From Phytohabitans aurantiacus (GTDB taxonomy: Bacteria > Actinomycetota > Actinomycetes > Mycobacteriales > Micromonosporaceae): a stretch of 64,000 nt of DNA. Below the pieces are notes generated by a model. That model saw nothing but the letters and a program-made list of their open reading frames with translations. It searched no databases and was not told the DNA's origin. The stretch spans positions 79,367 through 143,366 of the forward strand of contig NZ_BSDI01000010.1 in assembly GCF_027923225.1 (NCBI RefSeq). Direction: 5' to 3'. The position numbers were made by a program, and so were the translations under genes. Positions 16,234 through 25,344 of this stretch are shown piece after piece (the stretch's first letter is position 1; each line of letters begins with the position of its first letter).

Positions 16234-17400
16234 CGCGTCTACATCGGACGGTGTGGTGCCCAGGCCGATGCTTGCGCGCAGCGCCGTCGGTGGGAAGTCA
16301 CGCCTGCCGGCACGCGCGGCGGCTTCCGTGATGAGCCGCCGGGCCAGCGGATGCGCGCAGAACAGCCCGTCGCGTACGCCGATGTTGTGGTCGCGCGCCA
16401 GTTCGGCGGACACCTCGGCGGAATCCCGTCCAGCGACCACAAAGGACACTATGCCGACGCGGTCCGCGTCCGGGGCGAACATGCGTAGCTCGGCAACGCC
16501 CGGGATTTCCGCAAGACCCGATCGCAGCCGCCGCAGCAGGGCCTGTTCCCGCTCGTGCAACGCCTCGACGTCGAGCGAGGTGCACACGGCGGCCAGCGCT
16601 ACGGCGCCCAGGAGGTTGGGCGTACCCGCCTCGTGCCGTGCCGGACCGGTCGCCCACCGCACGTCGTGGGTCGCGGCGCCGACGTGCGTCGTGGCGCCGC
16701 CGCCGGCCAGGTACGGCGGTGCCGCGTCAAGCCAATCGCCGCGGCCGGCCAGCACGCCGGCGCCGAACGGCGCGTACAGCTTGTGCCCAGACAGCGCCAC
16801 ATAGTCGACGCCCAGCGCGGCGATGTCGATCGCCGCGTGCGGGGCCAGTTGCGCCGCGTCCACCGCGATCCGGGCGCCGTGCCGCCGCGCGACGGCGGCG
16901 AGGGCGGCGATCGGCAGGCGCTCGCCGGTGACGTTGCTCGCGCCGGTCACCGCGACGAGCGCGGGCCGGTCCAGCTCGCGCAGCGCCGCGTCGACCCCGC
17001 GGATCGCCGCGCCGGGCGAGTCGGGTACCGGCAGCCGCACCGAACCCACCGGCCAGGGCAGCAGGTTGGCGTGGTGCTCGCCGCCGAACGTCACCACGGG
17101 GGTACCAGCAGGCAGCGCCCGCGCCAGCAGGTTGAGCGCGTCCGTGGTGTTCCGAGTGAAGATCACGTGATCGTCGGGGCGGGCGCCGACGAAGTCGCCG
17201 ACCGCCTCCCGCGCCCGCTCATAGGCGAGCGTGCACCTGCGCGACAGCGCGCCCGCGCCCCGATGCACGCTGCCGTACCAGGGCAGGAGCTCCGCGACAG
17301 CGTCCGCGGCGGCCTGGGCACACGGTGCGGTGGCGGCGTAGTCGAGGTTGATCTGGCCGGTAATACCAAGAACGCTGGGAATGCCAAGAACGGCGGTCAC
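16186..17400 (-). CDS. Class V aminotransferase / cysteine desulfurase-like PLP enzyme
   Basis: A 404-residue PLP enzyme. The cofactor lysine is in SGHKLYAPFG (about residues 206-215), preceded by DAAQLAPH (the PLP-ring Asp) and the HHANLLPW segment; the C-terminal domain has a CAHPLARRL motif that may supply a loop cysteine. It would be a cysteine desulfurase or a related lyase acting in sulfur metabolism. A SAM-IV riboswitch precedes it, which strongly links the enzyme to methionine/SAM status. GTG 17400 has GGAGG six to ten bases upstream, a site the riboswitch could mask. No iscU or sufU partner is adjacent. Confidence 0.88.
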   Translation of the reverse strand: MTAVLGIPSVLGITGQINLDYAATAPCAQAAADAVAELLPWYGSVHRGAGALSRRCTLAYERAREAVGDFVGARPDDHVIFTRNTTDALNLLARALPAGTPVVTFGGEHHANLLPWPVGSVRLPVPDSPGAAIRGVDAALRELDRPALVAVTGASNVTGERLPIAALAAVARRHGARIAVDAAQLAPHAAIDIAALGVDYVALSGHKLYAPFGAGVLAGRGDWLDAAPPYLAGGGATTHVGAATHDVRWATGPARHEAGTPNLLGAVALAAVCTSLDVEALHEREQALLRRLRSGLAEIPGVAELRMFAPDADRVGIVSFVVAGRDSAEVSAELARDHNIGVRDGLFCAHPLARRLITEAAARAGRRDFPPTALRASIGLGTTPSDVDALLVALDSRRALGLAA

Positions 17401-17447
17401 GATGCCTCCGAGTCCACGCTTGTCCGGCGGACCGTCCGGCCGGACCC

Positions 17448-17530
17448 GGTCATCACCCGGGGCACCCCACCGCGAACTCGACGAGGGTTGCCGGCCAGCA
17501 AGCCGGGGCTTGACGCTGGCGCTCGTGACC
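17448..17530 (-). ncRNA. SAM-IV riboswitch
   Basis: Read on the minus strand, the segment begins GGTCACGAGCGCCAGCG, continues with CAAGCCCCGGCTTGCTGGCC, GGCAACCC, and GGTGGGGTGCCCCGGGTGA, and closes with TGACC pairing to the opening GGTCA. These blocks and their order match the SAM-IV class found in actinobacteria. It ends about 47 bases before the start of the class V aminotransferase, consistent with control of translation start by S-adenosylmethionine binding. Confidence 0.9.
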
Positions 17531-17584
17531 TTGAGCCAGCATAGCGGGCCGCCCTCGCGCGCGGCACCTGGCTAGGCTGGCCGC

Positions 17585-18940
17585 ATGGCCGTCGCAGCTC
17601 CGCCCCTCCCGCCGCCGCTGCCGACCACGCCCGCGCGGCGCGGGTTGAAGCGCGGGCTACAGATCGGGGCGGTCATCGCCTTCATCGCGCTCTGCGCGAT
17701 CGCCATGCTGCTGTTCCTCGGTTTCAACATCGGGATAACCGGCCTGATCGTCGGGTTGGTGGCGGCCATCCTGCCCGTGCCGGCGCTGGTCGCGTGTTTC
17801 CTGTGGCTCGACCGCTACGAGCCGGAGCCCATCAAGTACCTGGTCTTCTGCTTCACCTGGGGTGCGTTCGTAGCGACCCTGGCGTCACTGACAGTGAATA
17901 CGACGATGTCGTGGCTCTTCGACCGCGCGGGCATACCGGAGGCGCTGGTGGCGGTGCTGGTCGCGCCGTTCATCGAGGAGACGACAAAGGCGCTCGGCCC
18001 GTTCCTGTTGCTGCTCAGGCGGCGCCGGGAGTGGTCGGGCATCACGGACGGCATCGTGTACTGCGGGCTGTCGGCCGTCGGGTTCGCGATGGTGGAGAAC
18101 ATCCTGTACCTAGGCGGGCACGGCTACGCGACGGGCGCTGACCAGTACGGGCCGGCGACCGGGGCGCAGATGGTGTTCGCGCTCTTCATCGGCCGCATCC
18201 TGATCTTCGGCTTCGCCCACCCGCTCTTCACCTCGATGACCGGCGTGGGGCTCGGCATAGCCGCCCGCTCCGGCGACCGCCGGATCCGCCTGCTGGCCCC
18301 GATCGGCGGCCTGCTGCTCGCGATGATGCTGCACGGCGCGTGGAACCTGGTGCCGACGCTGGTACAGGTGACGGGGGAGAACCTGATCATGCTGTACGGG
18401 TACATCGGCGTGATGGTGCCGATCTTCTTCGCCATGGTGGGCTTCGCGGTGTGGTTGCGCGGCTGGGAGGGCCGGTTGACCGAGCGCACGCTGCCCGACT
18501 ACGTGAAGGCCGGCTGGCTGTCACCACCCGAGGTCGCCGCGCTGGGCAGCCTCGGGCGGCGGCACTCCGCGCGGCGGTGGGCCCGGCGGGTGGCGGGTGA
18601 GCCGGGACTGCGGGCCATGCGCGGGTACCAGTTCGCCGCGACCCGGCTGGCGCTGCTGCGCGACGAGACGCGGCGCGGCCTCAACCGCACGCTCAAGGAC
18701 TCTGCTCCCGCGGTGGCCGAGGAGCAGCGGCTGCTTGACGAGATCGCCGGATACCGCAGTGTCTTCGTGGGCCGCGACCCGCAGGCACCGCGCGCCGTTT
18801 GGGACGGCAGCCAGTACCACGTGATGTTTCCCGACGGCGTCACGCGCACGGTCGACGCGCCCGACGAACCGGTCGTGCCGATTCCGGTGGTGATGGCCCC
18901 GCCACCCCCACCGCAGCAGTACTACCCCACCTATAGGTAG
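17585..18940 (+). CDS. PrsW-family intramembrane metalloprotease
   Basis: A 451-residue polytopic protein with about eight membrane helices between residues 25 and 300. The PrsW signature is present: EETTK (131-135), the second motif FAMVEN (about 168-173) and later membrane histidines including FAHPLF and LHGAWN. PrsW proteins cleave membrane substrates, classically anti-sigma factors. The C-terminal 150 residues are a cytoplasmic tail with a proline-rich end. ATG 17585 is six bases after TAGGCT. No anti-sigma gene is adjacent, so the substrate is unknown. Last 10 bases overlap the convergent GroES-like gene. Confidence 0.88.
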   Translation: MAVAAPPLPPPLPTTPARRGLKRGLQIGAVIAFIALCAIAMLLFLGFNIGITGLIVGLVAAILPVPALVACFLWLDRYEPEPIKYLVFCFTWGAFVATLASLTVNTTMSWLFDRAGIPEALVAVLVAPFIEETTKALGPFLLLLRRRREWSGITDGIVYCGLSAVGFAMVENILYLGGHGYATGADQYGPATGAQMVFALFIGRILIFGFAHPLFTSMTGVGLGIAARSGDRRIRLLAPIGGLLLAMMLHGAWNLVPTLVQVTGENLIMLYGYIGVMVPIFFAMVGFAVWLRGWEGRLTERTLPDYVKAGWLSPPEVAALGSLGRRHSARRWARRVAGEPGLRAMRGYQFAATRLALLRDETRRGLNRTLKDSAPAVAEEQRLLDEIAGYRSVFVGRDPQAPRAVWDGSQYHVMFPDGVTRTVDAPDEPVVPIPVVMAPPPPPQQYYPTYR

Positions 18941-19269
18941 AGGCCGGTCGCGTCGGGCTCGACGCGTTGGGCCGCCACGGCGTGCACGTCGCGCTCGCGC
19001 AGCAGCACGTACTCCCGGCCGTGCAGCTCGACCTCGGAGCGGTCGTCCGGGTCGAACAGCACGCGGTCACCGGCCACGATGGACCGGACGTGTGGACCCA
19101 CGCCCACCGCGGTCGCCCAGGAGAGGCGGCGTCCCATCGAGGCGGTGGCGGGGATGACGATGCCGACGCTTGATCGGCGCTCTCCCTCGTTGCCCTCCAG
19201 CCGGACGAGTACGCGGTCGTGCAGGAGCCGGATCGGCAGCCCGTGCTCAAGGTCGGGATCGGCGGTCAC
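18931..19269 (-). CDS. GroES-like co-chaperonin, unlinked to groEL
   Basis: A 112-residue protein with the GroES beta-barrel pattern: LPIRLLHDRVLVRLEG at the N-terminus, the mobile-loop region ERRSSVGIVIPATASMG (about 30-46), GDRVLFDPDDRSEVELHG and YVLLRERDVHAV near the end. The loop carries GIVIP, close to the GIVLP of true GroES that docks on GroEL. It differs from ordinary GroES in an N-terminal extension and a C-terminal tail. GTG start, six bases after a TAGCGT box. It could be a second co-chaperonin serving the solitary GroEL about 12 kb away, or a specialised one. Confidence 0.8.
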   Translation of the reverse strand: MTADPDLEHGLPIRLLHDRVLVRLEGNEGERRSSVGIVIPATASMGRRLSWATAVGVGPHVRSIVAGDRVLFDPDDRSEVELHGREYVLLRERDVHAVAAQRVEPDATGLYL

Positions 19270-19414
19270 GCCCGAACGCTACCGTGTCAAGTACCTGGCC
19301 GCTGCGGGTGTATCCCTCGTGATGTGGGGGAAGACTCAGGGTCTAATGGGCGGGGTCGGTCGGTTACCTCGGGCTAACGTTAGGAAGCCGATTTCTCCAC
19401 CGAGGAGGAGCCCT

Positions 19415-20671
19415 TTGAGCCGGGTAGAGCGGGTGCGGGCTAATCTGCGCCGGGCGTACGAAGCCGGTAAGGAGTCCGTGCGCGCGCGCCGTGCCGAGGC
19501 CGCCAACGGCAACGGCGGTTACCGTGACGAGCCGCCGCCAGACGCCGCGCCGCCCGCCGAGTTGCATCCGACGACCGCCAGCCGCGACGACGCCGACGTC
19601 CCGCATGGGCTCCGCATCGCCGCCGCGTGGTCGTGGCGACTGATCGTGATCGGCGTACTCGGGTGGGCACTCCTCAAGGTGATCGCTGTACTGCACATCG
19701 TGATCGTGCCGCTGGTGATCGCGATGCTGCTGTCCGCACTCCTGGCGCCGGCCGTGCAGTCCCTGCTGCGTGCCCGGTTTCCGAAGTCGCTGGCCACCGC
19801 CGTCGTTCTCATCGGCGGCCTGGCCGCGGTCGCCCTCACGCTGACGCTGGTCATCACCGAGTTCATCGACGGGCTGCCGCAGCTCACCGACAGCGCCACC
19901 CAGGGCGTCCGGCAGATCCAGGACTGGCTACAGACCGGGCCGCTGCACCTGTCCGACAGCCAGCTCGACACCTACATCGACACCGGGGAAAACTGGCTCA
20001 AGGAAAACACCGCCTCCCTCACCGACGCGGGCGTGGCCACGGCCACCACCGTCTTCGAGGTGCTCACCGGGATGTTCCTGGTGCTCTTCGCCACGTTCTT
20101 CTTCCTGCGTGACGGCGGCCGGATCTGGCGCTTCATCGTCCGGCTCCTGCCGGTGCAGGCGCGCTGGCAGGTCGACGACGCCGGCCGGGCGGCCTGGCTG
20201 AGCCTGGTGGCGTACGTGCGGGCGACCGTGCTCGTGGCGTTCATCGACGCGGTCGGCATCGGGGTGGCCGTCTGGATCCTGGGCGTACCCTTCCCGCTCC
20301 CGCTGGCCGCGCTGGTCTTCCTCGGCGCCTTCATCCCGATCGTCGGCGCCACCCTCTCCGGCGCCGTGGCGGTGCTGATCGCCCTCGTCGACAGCGACTG
20401 GGTCACCGCGCTGATCCTGCTGGGCGCGGTGATCGCGGTCCAGCAGATCGAGGGGCACGTGCTCCAGCCGCTGATCATGGGCCGGGCCGTGGCGATCCAT
20501 CCGCTTGCCGTCATCGTGGCGATCGCCGGTGGTGTGGTGTTGGCGGGGATCGTGGGCGCGCTCGTGGCAGTGCCGCTGGTTGCGGTGCTCAACACGGGCA
20601 TCCGCCGCCTGACCCGCCGCCGCCCCGAAGCACCCCCGGAAGCCGTCGTGGTGGCCTCCAGCCCGCCCTAG
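19415..20671 (+). CDS. AI-2E family permease
   Basis: 418 residues from a TTG at 19415, chosen because GAGGAGGAG lies 5-13 bases upstream; an earlier in-frame start would lack such a site. A charged cytoplasmic N-terminus of about 70 residues precedes eight membrane helices with the family segments FLVLFATFFFLRDGG and the duplicated re-entrant region FIPIVGATLSG / QQIEGHVLQPLIMG. AI-2E proteins transport various small solutes and ions; the name from quorum sensing does not imply AI-2 export here. It is divergent from the GroES-like gene across 145 bases that hold both promoters. Confidence 0.88.
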   Translation: MSRVERVRANLRRAYEAGKESVRARRAEAANGNGGYRDEPPPDAAPPAELHPTTASRDDADVPHGLRIAAAWSWRLIVIGVLGWALLKVIAVLHIVIVPLVIAMLLSALLAPAVQSLLRARFPKSLATAVVLIGGLAAVALTLTLVITEFIDGLPQLTDSATQGVRQIQDWLQTGPLHLSDSQLDTYIDTGENWLKENTASLTDAGVATATTVFEVLTGMFLVLFATFFFLRDGGRIWRFIVRLLPVQARWQVDDAGRAAWLSLVAYVRATVLVAFIDAVGIGVAVWILGVPFPLPLAALVFLGAFIPIVGATLSGAVAVLIALVDSDWVTALILLGAVIAVQQIEGHVLQPLIMGRAVAIHPLAVIVAIAGGVVLAGIVGALVAVPLVAVLNTGIRRLTRRRPEAPPEAVVVASSPP

Positions 20672-20687
20672 CCTGCCCGGCTCGCCC

Positions 20688-22730
20688 TTAAGAGCCAGCG
20701 AGGCGTTTCAGGGCGCCGACTGCCACCTCGTGCCTCGTCGTGTACCAGAACGGGGGCAGCGACTTGCGGAGGAACGAGCCGTAGCTGCGCGCCGTCTCCA
20801 GGCGCGAGTCGAGCACCGCCACCACGCCCTTGTCGTCCATCGACCGGATCAGACGGCCGACGCCCTGCGCCAGCCGTATCGCGGCGATCGGCACGCTCAC
20901 CGACGCGAACCCGGACCCGCCGGCCGCGTCGACCGCGGCGGCCCTCGCCGCCGCCAGGGGCTCGTCGGGCCGGGGGAACGGCAGCCGATCGATGACCACG
21001 AGCTGGCACGCGTCGCCGGGCACGTCGACGCCCTGCCACAGCGACATGACCCCGAAGAGGCAGCTCGACCGGTCTTCACGGAATCGCCGTACGAGCAGCG
21101 GGAGCGCCTCTTCGCCCTGAAGTAGGACGGTCAGGTCGGTGCGGTCCCGCACCAACTCGGCGGCCTGCTGCGCGGCGCGCCGGGAGGAGAACAGGCCCAG
21201 GGCACGCCCGCCGAGCGCCTCGATGAGCGTCAGCAGCTCGTTGCCGGCGGCCTCGGGCAGCCCGGAGGCCGCCGGCCGGGGCAGGTGCGCGGCCACGTAC
21301 AGGATGCCCTGGCGCGGGTAGTCGAACGGCGACCCCACGTCGAGCGACGTCCAATCCGAGTCGTCGTCGACGACCGAGCCCTGAGCGGGCGCGGGCGCCG
21401 ATGCCAGGCCCAGCGCCCGAGCCACGGTGTCGAACCGGCCGCCCAGCGCCAGCGTCGCCGACGTGGCCACGACCGTGCGCTCGTCGTACAGGTGCGTGGC
21501 GAGCGTGCCCGCGACGGACAGCGGCGCCACCACGACCGCGCGCCGGCCAGCCCCGAACCCCTCCGGCTTTTCGACCCAGGCGACGTCGTGGTCGGCCTCT
21601 TCGAGCAGGCGCTGTGTCGTCTTGGACAGCTCGTCGAGCACGGACTTGGCCTGCTGCTTGCGTACCGGGTCGGAGTCGTCGGCCTTGATGTCGCCGATGC
21701 CGTCGAGCCCGGCGCGGGCGGCCGCGTCGAGCAGGGTGCACGCCTCGCGCAGGGCCGGGGGCAGCCCAGCCGTGATGCGGCCGGCGGGCGTCTCGGCCAG
21801 CCCCACGGCCAGGGCGTCGCCCGACTCCACCAGCGACTCGTACGCCTGCGGCTGCACGAACGCGCGCGCCCGCCGGGCCGCCCGCTCGATGAGGTCGGGG
21901 GTCAGCTCCGCCTGGGACGCGGACGACACGCGGTCGGCCAGCTCGTGCGCCTCGTCGACGATGAGCAGCTTGTGCGGCGGGACGATGTGGCGGCCGGCGA
22001 GCATGTCGACGGCCAGCAGGCTGTGGTTTGTCACCACGATGTCGGCCTCGCGGGCGCGGGCCCGGGACGCCTCGGCGAAGCACTCGGCGCCGTACGGGCA
22101 GCGGGTGGCGCCGACGCACTCGCGAGCCGGCATGGAGACCAGCCGCCAGGCTTGATCGTCGACTCCTGGGTCCAGCTCGTCGCGGTCGCCGGTGTCGGTC
22201 TTCATCGCCCACTCGCGCAGCCGCTGGATCTGCTTGCCCAACCGGCCCGCCTCGCCGAGCCACTTGGTGCCACCACCACTCGACGGTGCGTCGAAGAGAG
22301 CGTCGTCTGGCTCGTCCTCATTGGAGTGATCGAGCCGGGCCATGCATAGGTAGTGGTGGCGCCCCTTGAGCACGGCGAAGGTCGGCCGGCGTCGCAGCAC
22401 CGGCTCGACGGCATCGGCCAGCCGCGGCAGGTCGTGGTCGACGAGCTGCGACTGGAGCGCCAGCGTCGCGGTGGACACCACCACCGGCCCGTCGACCAGC
22501 AGGGCGGGTGCGAGGTAGGCCAAGGACTTGCCGGTGCCGGTGCCCGCCTGCACGAGAAGGTGCTGGCCGCTCTCGATCGACTGCTCGATCGCACCGGTCA
22601 TGAGCTGCTGACCGGGGCGCGCCGCCCCGCCCGGCACCGCGCCCACCGCCGCGGCGAGCAACTCGTCGGCCGTGAGGCGGCCCGCCGATCGCGGTCGAGG
22701 AGTGGTGGGAGCGGCGGCTAGCTCAGTCAC
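20688..22730 (-). CDS. dinG: ATP-dependent helicase, DinG/XPD type
   Basis: A 680-residue superfamily 2 helicase. Walker A is AGTGTGKSLAYLAP (near residue 60), the DEAH box is VDEAHELAD, and four cysteines around CVGATRCPYGAECF suggest the Fe-S cluster of XPD/DinG enzymes, although the first cysteine must come from HHYLCMARL. Motif VI is the SVPIAAIRLAQGVGRLIRS block near the end. It probably unwinds DNA or R-loops during repair. The GTG at 22730 is preferred because TACGGT stands six bases upstream (leaderless); a GTG at 22775 would add 15 residues. Confidence 0.92.
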   Translation of the reverse strand: MTELAAAPTTPRPRSAGRLTADELLAAAVGAVPGGAARPGQQLMTGAIEQSIESGQHLLVQAGTGTGKSLAYLAPALLVDGPVVVSTATLALQSQLVDHDLPRLADAVEPVLRRRPTFAVLKGRHHYLCMARLDHSNEDEPDDALFDAPSSGGGTKWLGEAGRLGKQIQRLREWAMKTDTGDRDELDPGVDDQAWRLVSMPARECVGATRCPYGAECFAEASRARAREADIVVTNHSLLAVDMLAGRHIVPPHKLLIVDEAHELADRVSSASQAELTPDLIERAARRARAFVQPQAYESLVESGDALAVGLAETPAGRITAGLPPALREACTLLDAAARAGLDGIGDIKADDSDPVRKQQAKSVLDELSKTTQRLLEEADHDVAWVEKPEGFGAGRRAVVVAPLSVAGTLATHLYDERTVVATSATLALGGRFDTVARALGLASAPAPAQGSVVDDDSDWTSLDVGSPFDYPRQGILYVAAHLPRPAASGLPEAAGNELLTLIEALGGRALGLFSSRRAAQQAAELVRDRTDLTVLLQGEEALPLLVRRFREDRSSCLFGVMSLWQGVDVPGDACQLVVIDRLPFPRPDEPLAAARAAAVDAAGGSGFASVSVPIAAIRLAQGVGRLIRSMDDKGVVAVLDSRLETARSYGSFLRKSLPPFWYTTRHEVAVGALKRLAGS

Positions 22731-22846
22731 GCTGCGACCGTACCGGGCCGCACCGACGGACTCCCGGTTATCCACAGGGTGGTTCGCTTCGGATGACGAT
22801 TGGCCAGCCGAACGGCCCAGTGATTGGTTCGGTTAGGGTGCGGTGC

Positions 22847-23350
22847 ATGCCGAGCGACGTGGTCCGGGTCGTCTACCGCAAGTACGACGGCACAGCGCAC
22901 CGTGACTACCCCGCGCGCCGGCTCGCCGAGGACGACATGGGGACCTGGCTGGGCGTGACCGCCGGCACGCGGTCCGTCTACCATGGCCGGCCGTCGGTGG
23001 AGCAGATCCCGTTCGTCCTGCTGGTGCCGCACGACGCCTGGTGGACGGGGATGTTCAACCCGCCGCCGCGCACCAGCGAGGTGTACTGCGACATCACCAC
23101 CCCGGCTGAGTGGAGCGGCGACACGGTGCACATCGTCGACCTCGACCTCGATGTGGTGCGCCGCCGCGCGACCGGTGCGGTCGAGCTGCGCGACGAAGAC
23201 GAGTTCGAGGAGCATCGGCAGCGGTTCGGGTACCCGGACGACCTGGTCGCCGAGGGCAGGGCGGCCGCCGACTGGCTGTACCAGGCGCTGGGCGACGGCA
23301 CCGAACCGTTCGCGACGACGTACCGGAAGTGGCTAGCGCTCGTGGTCTAA
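22847..23350 (+). CDS. DUF402 domain protein (FomD / nucleotide phosphatase fold)
   Basis: A 167-residue protein. The middle (about 50-130) carries the DUF402 pattern: WWTGMFNPPP, then VYCDITTP and VHIVDLDLDVVR with acidic metal ligands, and ELRDEDEFEEHRQRFGYP. Characterised DUF402 proteins hydrolyse nucleotides or cytidylyl conjugates with divalent metal; the present substrate is unknown. ATG 22847 is seven bases after TAGGGT, which favours it over the earlier frame extension. It is divergent from dinG and convergent with, overlapping by four bases, the sigma factor gene. Confidence 0.82.
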   Translation: MPSDVVRVVYRKYDGTAHRDYPARRLAEDDMGTWLGVTAGTRSVYHGRPSVEQIPFVLLVPHDAWWTGMFNPPPRTSEVYCDITTPAEWSGDTVHIVDLDLDVVRRRATGAVELRDEDEFEEHRQRFGYPDDLVAEGRAAADWLYQALGDGTEPFATTYRKWLALVV

Positions 23351-24294
23351 GCGAGCGGCGGCCAGGGACCGGCCTCGGCCGGCAGCGGCGGCGCCGCCGC
23401 CACCTTCGCCGGGTTGAGCTGGTTGTAGACGGCAGTCACGCGGCCGTCGGCGATCGCGATGGACATGACCGTCCGCATCGGCCGGCCATCCTTGTACGCG
23501 CCTTCCATCTGGAAGCCGAGCGCGCCGTTGATCAGCACCATGGCCGTGCGCATCGACCGCGTGTCGCGGCCGAGCGTGCGGACCAGGCCCAGCACGAGCC
23601 GGCCCACCTCGACGGGCCCGTGCAGCGGGCGGCCGGCCGTCGGAAAGACCCCTCCGCTGTCGCCGACCATCACGACGTCCGGGGCCAGCACCGCGAGCAG
23701 CTTGTCGATCTCGCCGGACTCCACGGCCGCGGTGAACGCCGCCAGTACCCGCCGCTGCTCGGCCAGGTCGGCGGTGTGCCGCGGGCCGCCCTCGGCGACC
23801 GCTTTGCGGGCGCGCGACGCGTGCTGGCGGGCGGAGGCCACGCTGATGCCGAGCACGTCCGCGATCACCTCGAACGGCACGGCGAAGACGTCATGCAGCA
23901 CGAACGCGACGCGCTGCTCGGGCGTCAGCCGCTCCAGCACCACGAGGAGCGCCATGCTGACCTCGTCGTGGCGGGTCGCCACGTCGGAGGGGTCGGGCTG
24001 GCTGGAGGGCGCCCGCTCCACGAGCGGCTCCGGCAGCCACTGGCCCGGGTACGCCTCGCGTCGCACCCGCGCGGAGCGCAGCACGTCCAGGCAGATCCGG
24101 GCGACCGTCGTGGTGAGCCAGCCACGCAGATCGCGCACCTCGGCGCGGGCGGCCGGGTCGGCGAGGGCGTCCGAGTACCGCAGCCACGCCTCCTGTACCG
24201 CGTCTTCCGCTTCGGTGCGGCTGCCCAGCATCCGGTAGGCCACCGCGATCAAGTGATCGCGTTCCGCTTCGAACTCCGCCGCCAGATCCCCCAC
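23347..24294 (-). CDS. sigJ: ECF sigma factor, SigJ type with C-terminal SnoaL-like domain
   Basis: 315 residues from a GTG at 24294. Sigma region 2 (about 5-75: HLIAVAYRMLGSRTEAEDAVQEAWLR) and region 4 (about 115-165: LTPEQRVAFVLHDVF ... VASARQHASRARKAV) are intact, followed by an NTF2/SnoaL-like domain to the end, as in the ECF41/SigJ group where this domain regulates the sigma factor in place of an anti-sigma. In that group the usual partner is a carboxymuconolactone decarboxylase or oxidoreductase gene; none is adjacent. An ATG at 24324 would overlap the divergent ppk2 start and is less likely. Confidence 0.87.
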   Translation of the reverse strand: MGDLAAEFEAERDHLIAVAYRMLGSRTEAEDAVQEAWLRYSDALADPAARAEVRDLRGWLTTTVARICLDVLRSARVRREAYPGQWLPEPLVERAPSSQPDPSDVATRHDEVSMALLVVLERLTPEQRVAFVLHDVFAVPFEVIADVLGISVASARQHASRARKAVAEGGPRHTADLAEQRRVLAAFTAAVESGEIDKLLAVLAPDVVMVGDSGGVFPTAGRPLHGPVEVGRLVLGLVRTLGRDTRSMRTAMVLINGALGFQMEGAYKDGRPMRTVMSIAIADGRVTAVYNQLNPAKVAAAPPLPAEAGPWPPLA

Positions 24295-24322
24295 GGCTAC
24301 CAGTGTGCGCGATGATCGAGGC

Positions 24323-25213
24323 ATGACTGAGCTAACTGGCGCTCGCCTCCGCTCGCGCGGGTCACTAAGTGATCTGCTGCGCGTCGGGCCAACCGTCGAC
24401 CTGACGGAAATCGACCCGAGATCGACGCCGGGACTGCCCAAGAAGAAGGACCCCAAGGCGTGGGCCCGCGAGCGGCTCGCGAGCATCGGCGCCGACCTCG
24501 CCCGCTACCAGGAGAAGCTGTACGCGAACGCCAAGGCGACCGGCGACCCGCGGCGCCTCCTGCTGGTGCTCCAGGCGATGGACTGCGGCGGCAAGGACGG
24601 CACCATCAAGAAGGTCGCCGGCGCGATGAACCCGCTCGGCCTGCACATCGTCGGGTTCGGGCCGCCGACCGAAGAGGAGCGCGCACACGACTTCCTGTGG
24701 CGCATCCGGCGGGCGTTGCCGGAGGCCGGGCAGGTCGGGGTGTTCAATCGGTCACACTACGAAGACGTGCTGGTGGCCCGCGTCGATTCGCTGGTGCCCG
24801 AGCGCACCTGGCAGTCGCGGTACTGGCAGATCAACGGTTTCGAGCGCGAACTGGTCAACGGCGGCTACACCATCGTCAAGGTGATGCTGCACATCTCGTA
24901 CCAGGAGCAGCGCGAGCGCCTGCTGGAGCGCCTGACCGATCCGACCAAGTACTGGAAGTACAACCCGGGGGATGTGGACGCCCGAGCCCGCTGGACCGAC
25001 TACCAGGCCGCCTACAACGACGCGCTGAGCAGGTGCACGACGGACTACGCGCCGTGGCACGTGGTGCCGGCCGACCGCAAGTGGTACCGCGACTGGGCGG
25101 TCGCCAACATCGTGCGGGATGCGCTGGCCGGCATGGACCTTTCGTACCCGAAGGCCGATTTCGATATCGCTGCGGAGCGTCGGCGCCTGGAAGCCGATCG
25201 TGTCCCGAGGTGA
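24323..25213 (+). CDS. ppk2: Polyphosphate kinase 2 (PPK2 family)
   Basis: A 296-residue P-loop kinase moving phosphate between polyphosphate and nucleoside phosphates. The core has the PPK2 Walker A QAMDCGGKDGTIKK (85-97), the HYEDVLVARV lid (about 144) and KWYRDW near the C-terminus. The Asp in the Walker A region and single-domain length fit PPK2 class I or III enzymes, so the favoured direction (NDP or NMP phosphorylation) cannot be fixed by eye. It is divergent from sigJ. Its stop codon overlaps the first unit of a PHO box, and the phosphate transport genes follow. Confidence 0.92.
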   Translation: MTELTGARLRSRGSLSDLLRVGPTVDLTEIDPRSTPGLPKKKDPKAWARERLASIGADLARYQEKLYANAKATGDPRRLLLVLQAMDCGGKDGTIKKVAGAMNPLGLHIVGFGPPTEEERAHDFLWRIRRALPEAGQVGVFNRSHYEDVLVARVDSLVPERTWQSRYWQINGFERELVNGGYTIVKVMLHISYQEQRERLLERLTDPTKYWKYNPGDVDARARWTDYQAAYNDALSRCTTDYAPWHVVPADRKWYRDWAVANIVRDALAGMDLSYPKADFDIAAERRRLEADRVPR

Positions 25214-25237
25214 ACTACAGGTAAACGGCGGGTGAAT
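25209..25237 (-). promoter_or_regulatory. PHO box with three direct-repeat units (PhoP site)
   Basis: On the plus strand GGTGAAC-TACA-GGTAAAC-GGCG-GGTGAAT: three seven-base units at an exact 11-base period, equal to the actinobacterial PHO box unit GTTCACC read on the minus strand. The first unit overlaps the ppk2 stop codon; the DUF47-pit start is about 108 bases downstream. Confidence 0.85.
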
Positions 25238-25252
25238 CAGCAGGTGGTAGGG

Positions 25253-25286
25253 GGTAGCCGCCTTCCGCACCCGGGAAGGGGTTACC
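25253..25286 (+). terminator. Hairpin between PHO box and the DUF47-pit operon
   Basis: GGTAGCC and CCTTCC (25253-25266) pair with GGAAGG and GGTTACC (25274-25286) with one bulge and one G-T pair. It may end ppk2 transcription or lie in the leader of the transport operon; no T run follows. Confidence 0.45.
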
Positions 25287-25344
25287 TAGCATTCCCCCGA
25301 GTTCATGAACCCGTACCGTCCACCACTGGCATGAGGTTGGCGCC

